Assembly: GCF_900099905.1 (NCBI RefSeq)
Contig: NZ_FNEE01000001.1
Location: 359,091-423,090 of the forward strand
DNA from: Mesorhizobium muleiense
Lineage (GTDB): Bacteria > Pseudomonadota > Alphaproteobacteria > Rhizobiales > Rhizobiaceae
Reading direction: 5' to 3'
Length of the DNA: 64,000 bases
Shown: positions 17,756 through 25,456 of the stretch, in pieces
How positions within the stretch are numbered: the stretch's first letter is position 1
Layout of the letters: each line of letters opens with the position of its first letter
Program-made: the position numbers and the translations under genes
The notes under the pieces: model-generated
The model's database searches: none
The model's input: the letters and a program-made list of their open reading frames with translations, nothing else
Told to the model about the DNA's origin: nothing

Positions 17756-18523
17756 TCAGCCTTCCGCTCTGGAAGGACCGGGATAGGCCCCATTGCGCCC
17801 GTCTCCGATCTTGACGAGCACGATCGTGACATTGTCCGTTCCCCCGCGCGCCAGCACCATCTGCAGCAGGTTTTCGCATGCCGCCTGAGGCGTCGCCGAC
17901 ACCGCCGCCGCCTCGATCTCGGCGTCTGTGACATGCGCTGTCAGCCCGTCGGTGCTCAGCACGAATATGTCGCCCGGCATGATTTCGCCTTGCTGGAAAT
18001 CGATGACGATCTCGTCGCTGACACCGACCGCATGCGTGATGACGTTGCGGCGCGGCCAGGCGAGCGCTTCGGCTGCGCTGATCATGCCCTTGTCGAGAAG
18101 TTCCTGGACTTCGGTATGGTCCTTCGAAATCTGCGAGATCGAGCCGTTGCGGATCAGGTAGACGCGACTGTCGCCTGCCCACAGGCAGGCAAACCGCCCA
18201 TCCATCGCCAGCAGGGCGGCGACAGTGGAGCCAATGGTTACTCCGCGGGATTGCGATATCCTGCGGATTTCGGCATTGGCCCGGCTCAGCCGGTCCTCGA
18301 AGCGCGCGCGAAGATCCGGTGCAGAGCTTGCAATGCCGATCGTCGCCAGATGATCGACAATGCTGGCCGAAGCGACTTCCCCGGCATCATGTCCACCCAT
18401 TCCATCGGCCACCACCCACAGGCCGGTGTCCGGCTCGACCAGATAGCTGTCTTCGTTGAGCTCACGGACACAGCCTCTGTGGCTGACGCCGAAGCTTTCA
18501 AAGGGAAGGGCGACATTGTTCAC
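17756..18523 (-). CDS. pppA: T6SS-associated PP2C Ser/Thr phosphatase PppA-like
   Basis: A 255-residue soluble PP2C-family phosphatase. It has the metal-binding acidic residues of the family: ELNEDSY near residue 22, VADGMGGHDAGE near 40, WAGDSRVYL, STDGLTAH and TDNVTIVLV near the end. It is expected to dephosphorylate the target of the adjacent kinase. The GTG start overlaps the stop of the 53-codon gene upstream by four bases, and the stop lies five bases before ppkA, so the three genes are tightly coupled. Confidence 0.93.
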   Translation of the reverse strand: MNNVALPFESFGVSHRGCVRELNEDSYLVEPDTGLWVVADGMGGHDAGEVASASIVDHLATIGIASSAPDLRARFEDRLSRANAEIRRISQSRGVTIGSTVAALLAMDGRFACLWAGDSRVYLIRNGSISQISKDHTEVQELLDKGMISAAEALAWPRRNVITHAVGVSDEIVIDFQQGEIMPGDIFVLSTDGLTAHVTDAEIEAAAVSATPQAACENLLQMVLARGGTDNVTIVLVKIGDGRNGAYPGPSRAEG

Positions 18524-18681
18524 TTTGCCACCAAGCGCTTCTCAAGCGTCCTCTGCGGCGCACCGTCAGGCGCCCGCTCGCGCCAGTTTGCCACAGGCTC
18601 GAACGTTAGAGTATCGAAATCAACGTCCGCCCATCTGTTGCCGATGGACAGCCGCACCGTATTGGAAAATTCAAAGGTCAT
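18520..18681 (-). CDS. 53-residue protein between tssM2 and pppA
   Basis: A short protein starting MTFEFSNTVRLSIGNRW, then ADVDFDTLTFEPVANW and a basic tail. It looks like a small beta-sheet protein with two Trp residues; no signal peptide. The ATG lies one base after the tssM2 stop and its TGA overlaps the pppA GTG by four bases, so its reading frame is locked into the operon by coupling on both sides. I do not recognise a family. Its position suggests a partner or regulator of the phosphorylation switch or of TssM2. Confidence 0.75.
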   Translation of the reverse strand: MTFEFSNTVRLSIGNRWADVDFDTLTFEPVANWRERAPDGAPQRTLEKRLVAK

Positions 18682-18682
18682 C

Positions 18683-21600
18683 TCAAAACGCCTTTGGACA
18701 GCTGAACCCGGAAAGCGCAGGAAGCAAGAGAGGGATTTGGTCCGAACTGGCCTGGACCGTATAGGCGACATCGCGTCCGCCGATCACGAAGCGGGCTTGC
18801 GTGTTGCCGCCGGTGCCGGTGATATCGGCCTTGTCCAGCAGGCGCTTCAGTGCCCACGGGCCGTCGAACTTGATCGCGGACTCACGGCCCGGCATCTCCG
18901 GCATAAGGCTCAGGCTCGCCGACGCGGAGGCCATACCGCTCGGCCAGGTCACCGTGCTTGGCGCGTTGCCGGCCTGGTTGCTTTGGACGATCTGGCCATC
19001 GACGTCGAGTATCGCCGTATCGGCATCGCCATGCAGTGAAAACGGCGTAAAGGTGACACTGACCGACGGCACCGAACCACCTGAAGGAAAGAAGGCGTTG
19101 CGGATTTCCGCCGCCAGCTGGAAGTTTCTCAAGGTCGACTTCGACAGGTCGCGCCCGAAACGCGCATCCTGCTTCCAGTTCCAGTCCTGGCCGGTCATGT
19201 CGATCAGCGATGCCAGATTCTGTGCGAAGAACCGGTCCATCAGTCCGCCTGGAGCGAACAGTTTCGCGAAATCCGCCATCGCAATATCCTCCGGGCCATC
19301 GCTGGCGAAGGGATAACGGCCCTCGACCATCTCCTCGCAGGCGCGCGTCACCGTCTGGTCCAGCATCTGGTTCAAATTCGTCAGCGAGGTTTCTGCGACG
19401 TTGCCGTCAAGCTCGTCGGCGGTCGCAGTAACCATTCGGGCGAGTTGCTTGGGCAGCCGCGAGACATTGGCGCGAAGCGTGGATATCTGCAGCTGCAGAT
19501 TCATGTTGGCGCGTTCGGTTTGCGAAGGGACATCGGCCGCCAATTGCAGGCTTTGATGGATGTCGCGGAAATTCTGGGTCAGTGCATCGATCGGGCGGCG
19601 CCCAGTGGGACCGTTCACCAAAGCCTGAAATGATCTGAATTGCGCTTCGATGTTCGCCCCGGGGTTCTGGTTTTGCGCGCGAGCGGACCCCGTGCCGGCC
19701 CGGCTTTGCGATTTGCCGCCCGCGATTTGAATGCCGATGCGGGCCAATCCGCTGGCGATATCTGCAGCGTTTTGCGGCTGGTTTTGAAGCATGCCGGCTT
19801 CGGCCCCGGAGCCTGACTCTTCACTGGAACCAGCGTCTCGCGTCAGCGCTGTTTCGTCGGCTATTGCCGTAAAAAGCTGGTCGATTGGCGAGCTTGGTGA
19901 CGCGGCGGCGGAGAGCGCGATATAGTCCGGCTTGTCCTCCAGCATTGGCTTGAACTTCAGCTTTTCGAGAACGCCGTTCCACGCAGCGGCGAACTCCCTG
20001 CCATAGCGCTCGACAAGTTCGGGACCGAGTTTTGGCAATTCCTGGTCGATGCCGCCTTGCTCGGCGCCGCCGCCGAGAACCCACTGGTCATCGACAAGCA
20101 TCTGCGCAATGCGCGAGAGTTGTGCGAGATAGAAGGTGTTGAAGCCGCTATAGGTGTAGATACCGGGAACGCGCAGGCCCGACAGATCGCCACCATCGAC
20201 ACGCTCGAACAACAGCTGCGCTTCCGGGCCGCCTTTGACGGAGACGGAAAAATCGTCCAGCGCTGCGGCGTATACCGCCGACTTCACCAGGGCAGAGGCA
20301 CGATCGGCAAGGCTCATGCGTCCGAGCGAGCGTTGAGCGGCTTCGACAAGTGGCTGGTTGAGTTCGAAAACCGGATCATAGGCGTCGTCCAACGCCAGCA
20401 TGGCCCGCAGATGCTTTTCGAGTTGCGCCCGTCCCTCGCGGTTGTTTTCACCCGGATACCGGTTCTGCTCCCAGTCCTGCCTCATCCACGACACGATCAA
20501 CTCGTCGTCGACCTTGGGCGCCTTGCCGCCAAGCATCATGTAGATCTTCAGCGGTTGGTAGAGCGCGGTGGGATCAGCCATCCTGGCCTGGATCGTCCGT
20601 TCGGCCTGAAGCAGCAGGCGCGAGCGGAACATGCGCTCCAGCGCCTGCCGGTAAGCTGTCTTTGATGCCGAAAGAAGTCTTTCCCGCTGACTGAGGCCGA
20701 ACGTCTCCTGGATCGGGGTCGGCAAGTCACCGGTGTCGAAGCCGGCCGGCAGCTCGCGCAATTGGTCGAGCGGGCCGATGACGTTTTCAAGGTCGACATC
20801 GGTGACTTCAGTGCTTTTGAGGAGCGGGTCTGCCGTCTCGCGATACTGGCTTGCAGCTTGGGTGGTAGAAGCGATCAGCGACCTGTTGGCTGAAAAGCTC
20901 AGGGCCAGGGTGCCCAGAGCCGCGGCAGCCATCAATGCTATTGCGCCAAGGCCGCCATACCTGGCGATCGCTGCACGCCTTTCAGCCGATTTGTCGTATG
21001 AGACCCAGCCGGATTCCGCGAAAATGACGCCGGTCAGAAGATCATGCAAGAAGAAGCTTTTGCCGGTGCCGGAAAGATGGGCGCGAGAAGCGCTGCCGAA
21101 ACTGCGACCGATTGCGCCCAGCACCTGGTCGATCGGCGTGCCCTCCTGCGTGCCTGACGAAAAATAGAAACCACGCAGGCTGACATTCACCTGGCTGCGG
21201 GCCGGATCGAATATGCTGGCGACGAAACCGGCAATACGGCTTTTTAGCGCGTCAAATTGAGCTGGAAAGCCAAAGATGGCTATGCGCGCGACCGGATCGG
21301 CCTCTTCCTGCAGGCGGTCGGCCATCTCCTCCGCCAGGCGCTTTGCCAATGCGTCGAACTCGGCAGGTGCCTCACCGGCCATGTTCTTGCTGCGATCGGC
21401 GGTCTGGAATGTCGCGCCCCACACTTTGCGGCGGCGCTGCTCGTCGAAACCGCCAAAATAATCCATGAAACCGGAGACAAGGTCGGCCTTGGTGAAGAGC
21501 AGGTACACCGGGAACTGGATTTTCAGTGTTTCGTGAATTTCGCGCAGACGGCTGCGTATTTCGACGACATGGACGTCAAGCTGCCGATCATCGAGGCTGA

Positions 21601-22246
21601 TGAGATCGGCAAGGCTGATGGCCAGGATAACCCCGTTTATCGGTTGCCTTGTGCGGTATCGCTTGAGCAGCGACAAGAAGGCGAGCCAGCTCTTCTTGTC
21701 GCTCTGCGCATTGGAATCCTGCGTGGTGTAGCGCCCGGCGGTGTCGATCAGCACCGCCTGATCGGTGAACCACCAGTCGCAGGACCGTGTGCCGCCAACG
21801 CCGGCCACTGGCTGGGCATGTCCCGAACCGGCAAGCGGAAAATTCAGGCCGGAATTGACCAATGCCGTTGTCTTGCCCACACCAGGCGGGCCGATGACGA
21901 CGTACCAGGGAACCTCGTAGAGGAAATTGCGCTTGCCGCTCGACCGCTTGAGCGCAGCGATGGCTTCGTTCATCCGAGTCTCGAGCACCTGCGAGTCGTC
22001 GTCCCTGTCGTCGTTGCGGGCGACTATCGTCTCGAGCGCCTTTTGCGCCTTTCGCTTTTGCCAGAAACGCACTCCATAAAACAGCGTCGCGATCGCAACG
22101 ATCACGCCGATGATCGTCACGCGCAGCCAGACGGGCGCCAGCGGACGCGTGTCGGCAAAGCGGATCAATGGTCCGGCAAACCAGACGGCTGCCGCGAAAC
22201 CGGCCAACGCGATCGCGCTGAATATCCGCAGCAGCCAGCGCGTCAT
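18683..22246 (-). CDS. tssM: TssM/IcmF inner-membrane protein, second copy
   Basis: A 1187-residue IcmF-family protein. Two N-terminal transmembrane helices (about 7-26 and 40-60) are followed by a cytoplasmic GTPase-like domain with Walker A GPPGVGKTTAL near 122 and VLIDTAGRY. A third helix (about 428-450, GAIALMAAAALGTLAL) leads to a large periplasmic part ending with the ImcF-C region (FTPFSLHGDAD, VTWPSGM). ATG 22246 follows GGAAG; an in-frame TTG at 22258 is unlikely. It is 22 bases downstream of tssL2. It resembles the core TssM at 33121 in layout but is clearly diverged, so it is not a recent duplicate. Confidence 0.94.
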   Translation of the reverse strand: MTRWLLRIFSAIALAGFAAAVWFAGPLIRFADTRPLAPVWLRVTIIGVIVAIATLFYGVRFWQKRKAQKALETIVARNDDRDDDSQVLETRMNEAIAALKRSSGKRNFLYEVPWYVVIGPPGVGKTTALVNSGLNFPLAGSGHAQPVAGVGGTRSCDWWFTDQAVLIDTAGRYTTQDSNAQSDKKSWLAFLSLLKRYRTRQPINGVILAISLADLISLDDRQLDVHVVEIRSRLREIHETLKIQFPVYLLFTKADLVSGFMDYFGGFDEQRRRKVWGATFQTADRSKNMAGEAPAEFDALAKRLAEEMADRLQEEADPVARIAIFGFPAQFDALKSRIAGFVASIFDPARSQVNVSLRGFYFSSGTQEGTPIDQVLGAIGRSFGSASRAHLSGTGKSFFLHDLLTGVIFAESGWVSYDKSAERRAAIARYGGLGAIALMAAAALGTLALSFSANRSLIASTTQAASQYRETADPLLKSTEVTDVDLENVIGPLDQLRELPAGFDTGDLPTPIQETFGLSQRERLLSASKTAYRQALERMFRSRLLLQAERTIQARMADPTALYQPLKIYMMLGGKAPKVDDELIVSWMRQDWEQNRYPGENNREGRAQLEKHLRAMLALDDAYDPVFELNQPLVEAAQRSLGRMSLADRASALVKSAVYAAALDDFSVSVKGGPEAQLLFERVDGGDLSGLRVPGIYTYSGFNTFYLAQLSRIAQMLVDDQWVLGGGAEQGGIDQELPKLGPELVERYGREFAAAWNGVLEKLKFKPMLEDKPDYIALSAAASPSSPIDQLFTAIADETALTRDAGSSEESGSGAEAGMLQNQPQNAADIASGLARIGIQIAGGKSQSRAGTGSARAQNQNPGANIEAQFRSFQALVNGPTGRRPIDALTQNFRDIHQSLQLAADVPSQTERANMNLQLQISTLRANVSRLPKQLARMVTATADELDGNVAETSLTNLNQMLDQTVTRACEEMVEGRYPFASDGPEDIAMADFAKLFAPGGLMDRFFAQNLASLIDMTGQDWNWKQDARFGRDLSKSTLRNFQLAAEIRNAFFPSGGSVPSVSVTFTPFSLHGDADTAILDVDGQIVQSNQAGNAPSTVTWPSGMASASASLSLMPEMPGRESAIKFDGPWALKRLLDKADITGTGGNTQARFVIGGRDVAYTVQASSDQIPLLLPALSGFSCPKAF

Positions 22247-22268
22247 GGGCGCTTCCAAATGGCCGTGC

Positions 22269-23780
22269 TCACAGTGTTTCCTCCTTGGGGATCATCAAGT
22301 CGACACGGCGATTCTGGGCGCGGCCTTCCGGCGTCGCATTGTCGGCGATCGGTTCGTCTTCACCCTTGCCGTCGACGGTGACCCGGGAAGGCTTGCTGAA
22401 CCGTGGCGCCATGACAGCTGCGACGGCCTTCGCCCGGGCGATGGAAAGGTCGAAGTTGGATTTGAACTCGCTCGATTTCCGCGGCTTCACATTGTCTGTG
22501 TGGCCGACGATCATGATCGGTCCAGGCTCCGGTTCCAGCGCGGCGGCGATGTCCGCGGCGATTGGTCCAAACTCCGGTTTTATCTCGGCCCTGCCGGACG
22601 GGAACAGCAGGACATTGTTGATCTCCACGATGATGAAGCTGCCCTGCGTGCCGACGGTCAGCCCGCCGCGCGCGATAGTCTTGGCCAGTGCCGCATGGAT
22701 GCGATCGATCTGGGAACGGGTAGGGGCGGCGACAGGCGGAGCGACTTTCACCGGTGCAGCCGATGGCGCCACACTGGCGCGTTCGATGGCGATCGGCGTC
22801 GACGGCTCGAGCGCCAGCAACCTGCCGGCAAGGGCATCGCCCTCGTCGGTAATGAAGACCCGCAATGCGAAGAATGCCGCCGTCAGCAGCGCCGAGGCAG
22901 CCGCCGCAATCACCCAGAGCGGCAACCGGGCCGACGACTGTGGGCTGGACACCGCCAGGCTTTGCCAGCGCGGCGAGATGTCGTCGTCGGCGCGCGCCCT
23001 GAAGTAACGAAGCGTCTCGTAGACGTCGCGGCGAACGCGTTCGAGATTGTTGTCCTCGCGCGCAAGGCCTCGATACTGGCCTTCGAACCCCAGCGACAGG
23101 CAGGCATGCATCAGTTCAAGCAAATCGTAGTGTGCCTCAGGCGCGGCCAGTATCTTGTTTAGCGCTTGGTAGAAGCCCGAGCCGGTGGGCACGACGTGAA
23201 AGAACTGTGACAGCATGCTGTGCTGCGCCCAGGCGTCTGTCCTGGGCCAGGGCAGATTGCCGATGAGGTCGTCAGCGGTCTCGCAGAGAGCAAATTTTGC
23301 GATCCGTGCATCTTCTTCGGGAACACCGGCTTTACCCATTGTCCGGTCGAATTTTTCGATCGCCTCGGCGACATGTTCCGCCAGCTGCTCCGCCTGTCTT
23401 TCGACAGCCATGAGCCTGAGCTGGCCAAACAGCATCAGCAAAGGAGCGGCCGCGGCGAGGATCTGATTGGCTGCGGAATATCTGACGCTGTCCGTGGCAT
23501 GCAGCAGGATGTCCTGCTGAATGCCCGGCGCCGCCACAAAGGAGCCGGTTGCCGCCGCTGCGCCGGGCTCTGCAGCCTGATAAATCACGGTTCCGGATGT
23601 CCAGCCCGGCGGTGCATGCTGACCGGGATCGAAAACCGTTGAATCCTTGACCGGCGAGGGACCGGGGCGCCCGCCGTCGGGAACGGGCTCCTGGGGATCG
23701 GGCGCTGATTTCTCAGCGCGGCGCGGTGCGCGAAAAACGGTCTTGCCCGCTGGGCCGAAAGGATCGCCCTTCGAGCTCAT
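22269..23780 (-). CDS. tssL: TssL/DotU with C-terminal OmpA domain, second copy
   Basis: A 503-residue protein. A Pro-rich N-terminal tail is followed by the DotU/TssL cytoplasmic domain (about 90-280: ANQILAAAAPLLMLFGQL, YDLLELMHACLSLGFEGQYRG). One transmembrane helix (about 286-306) follows, then a periplasmic OmpA-like peptidoglycan-binding domain (about 385-500: VLLFPSGRAEI, IVGHTDNVKP, RAQNRRVDLMI). ATG 23780 starts MSSKGDPFGP, similar to the core TssL start. Together with TssM2 it would form an inner-membrane complex that carries its own cell-wall anchor. No tssJ lies beside it. Confidence 0.93.
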   Translation of the reverse strand: MSSKGDPFGPAGKTVFRAPRRAEKSAPDPQEPVPDGGRPGPSPVKDSTVFDPGQHAPPGWTSGTVIYQAAEPGAAAATGSFVAAPGIQQDILLHATDSVRYSAANQILAAAAPLLMLFGQLRLMAVERQAEQLAEHVAEAIEKFDRTMGKAGVPEEDARIAKFALCETADDLIGNLPWPRTDAWAQHSMLSQFFHVVPTGSGFYQALNKILAAPEAHYDLLELMHACLSLGFEGQYRGLAREDNNLERVRRDVYETLRYFRARADDDISPRWQSLAVSSPQSSARLPLWVIAAAASALLTAAFFALRVFITDEGDALAGRLLALEPSTPIAIERASVAPSAAPVKVAPPVAAPTRSQIDRIHAALAKTIARGGLTVGTQGSFIIVEINNVLLFPSGRAEIKPEFGPIAADIAAALEPEPGPIMIVGHTDNVKPRKSSEFKSNFDLSIARAKAVAAVMAPRFSKPSRVTVDGKGEDEPIADNATPEGRAQNRRVDLMIPKEETL

Positions 23781-24011
23781 CACCAAACGTCCGTCCACGC
23801 GGGGGTGCCGCGTGTGCGCCACATCAGGGCAAGACGGTCCCCGGCCGGGCGCAGGGACTGCAGACGCAGGAACTGCCGGCGCTGCTGACGAGGGCAGTGT
23901 CTGGAGGAAGGTCGGCTATATCTTTCTAACCCGCCGTAACATGACATGTGCCGCAGACCCCCAGGTCAATCAGCCTTACCCGCTGGCGAACTGTCGAAAA
24001 TGATCGTAAGC

Positions 24012-24173
24012 TTAGAAGCGGTCGATTGGAACCAGATGCAGCGCTGCGAAAGGATTTTTCTTCGCCAACGACAGCGCCGTATCTTTGGACTCGCCGAGGA
24101 TACATTCCACCTGGTGCGTGATCCGCTCCGCAGCCGAAGCTAAGCGCAGCAACCGATCCGATTTTCGGGGCAC
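24012..24173 (-). CDS. Possible 53-codon gene between tagH2 and tssL2
   Basis: A GTG-started frame just after tagH2 encodes RLLRLASAAERITHQVECIL, then SKDTALSLAKKNPFAAL and ends HLVPIDRF. The composition is that of an amphipathic helical protein, unlike random frames here, and the direction matches the operon. A stop lies four codons upstream of the GTG, so only this start is possible. The AGGAG upstream is rather far (about 14 bases). Family unknown. Confidence 0.42.
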   Translation of the reverse strand: MPRKSDRLLRLASAAERITHQVECILGESKDTALSLAKKNPFAALHLVPIDRF

Positions 24174-24196
24174 CTGCCAGGTTCAGTTCTCCTGGT

Positions 24197-25255
24197 CTAC
24201 TTTTGCTTGTCGGCCTTGGCATAGGCTTCGCTGAAATAGGCCAGGAATATGTCCAGCATTCCGTTTTCGTGTGCTTCCTCCATGGTTCGCCATTTGGCGA
24301 CGAAGGCGTCCCAGGCCAGGCCCTTCTTCGATGTGAACGACGTGGGTGGGAGTTTTTTGCTGATCGCCTCAGGCGACAAATCGTCAAGCAGCCGGGAGAG
24401 CGCAGCTTGCATGGCTGCATAGGTGGCAAATTCGTGCGTCTTGAGATCGCGGAACGCGTCTTCGACACTGTGCCTGGCATCAAGGTAGCCGGATCTGCGC
24501 CGCGCAAACATGATTTCGAGGATGTCGTCGGTTCCCGGGACGAACTTTAGGGGATTGTTGTCGGCAGCGCTGATCATCGTCCGATGTGTGCTCTTGGCCA
24601 GTATTTTCGCAGCCGCACGTGCCTTCAGCAGCAGGGCCAGTTCCTCGACAACCGTCCGCAGCACTGCGCCGATTTCGGCGGCCACTTCATGCGGGTCACG
24701 TGATTGAAGCAATTCCGGCGCGATGCCGGCTGCTATCGCGATGTCCCGCAGCACCTCGTCTTTCGTCGAAGGGGGAGCCGCGGGCGGCGTCGACGTCGAC
24801 ACCGGTGCTCTCTGCCCGGGCCGTTGCTCCACCGGCTCGAAGAAAGGCTGGTCTCCGAAATCCTGCGGCCGGCCGGTTGCGACAGGCATTTGTCGCTGCG
24901 TCGAACCGTGGCTGCTTTGAGGATGCCCTGTCGCGGGTCGCTCGTCATCAATCGAAACCAGGACGACATAGCGGCCGATCAGCAACCGGTCGCCTTGACC
25001 GAGCCGGTGAGGGCCGGCCATGCGCTGGGTCGATCCGTTGATGAACGTGCCGTTGCGCGAGATGTCGTGCAGCCAGAACGCGCCTGCCTGGTAACGCACT
25101 TCGCAGTGTCGGGCTGAGATGAACTTGTCGGGATCGGGCAAGGTCCAGTCGCAGGCCTCGCGGCCGATTTCAAAGCTGCGATCACGAGCGGAGTAGCCGG
25201 TCGACATACCGGCTGGCAGCGAGACGACATTGTTGATCTGCAGACTGATGTACAT
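24197..25255 (-). CDS. tagH: T6SS-associated FHA protein TagH, second copy
   Basis: A 352-residue protein. The N-terminal FHA domain (about 25-100) reads FEIGREACDWTLPD, ISARHCEV, LHDISRNGTFING, with the Arg, Ser-x-x-His and Asn expected for phosphothreonine binding. A Pro-rich linker follows, then a TagH C-terminal domain (about 175-345) with NPLKFVPGTDDILEIMF, the segment also present in TagH1 as NPLKFLPTVDDAIV. It is the probable substrate or reader of PpkA. It is first in the tssL2-tssM2-pppA-ppkA operon and divergent from vgrG. Confidence 0.92.
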   Translation of the reverse strand: MYISLQINNVVSLPAGMSTGYSARDRSFEIGREACDWTLPDPDKFISARHCEVRYQAGAFWLHDISRNGTFINGSTQRMAGPHRLGQGDRLLIGRYVVLVSIDDERPATGHPQSSHGSTQRQMPVATGRPQDFGDQPFFEPVEQRPGQRAPVSTSTPPAAPPSTKDEVLRDIAIAAGIAPELLQSRDPHEVAAEIGAVLRTVVEELALLLKARAAAKILAKSTHRTMISAADNNPLKFVPGTDDILEIMFARRRSGYLDARHSVEDAFRDLKTHEFATYAAMQAALSRLLDDLSPEAISKKLPPTSFTSKKGLAWDAFVAKWRTMEEAHENGMLDIFLAYFSEAYAKADKQK

Positions 25256-25456
25256 TCAAAATCGCCGTCGATCCTGTCGGGAAACTCACCCAGGACACCC
25301 CATTATACCAGCAATTTCTGAACACTGCGGCACAGAAGCGTCCAAGTCGATGATTCCACAAGGCGACCAGGCTGCAGTCACCAAGGGTCCCCTTTGGTCG
25401 GTGCAAGACATGTGCTAGGCTCAGGCAGAAACGAGCGGCGGGAGGGGGCACGACCC
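25256..25456. promoter_or_regulatory. Divergent promoter region of tagH2 and vgrG
   Basis: 201 bases between the start of tagH2 (minus) and the start of vgrG (plus). It must hold promoters for both transcripts unless vgrG is read from elsewhere. A GGGAGGGGG ribosome binding site precedes vgrG. No clear operator was found. Confidence 0.45.
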
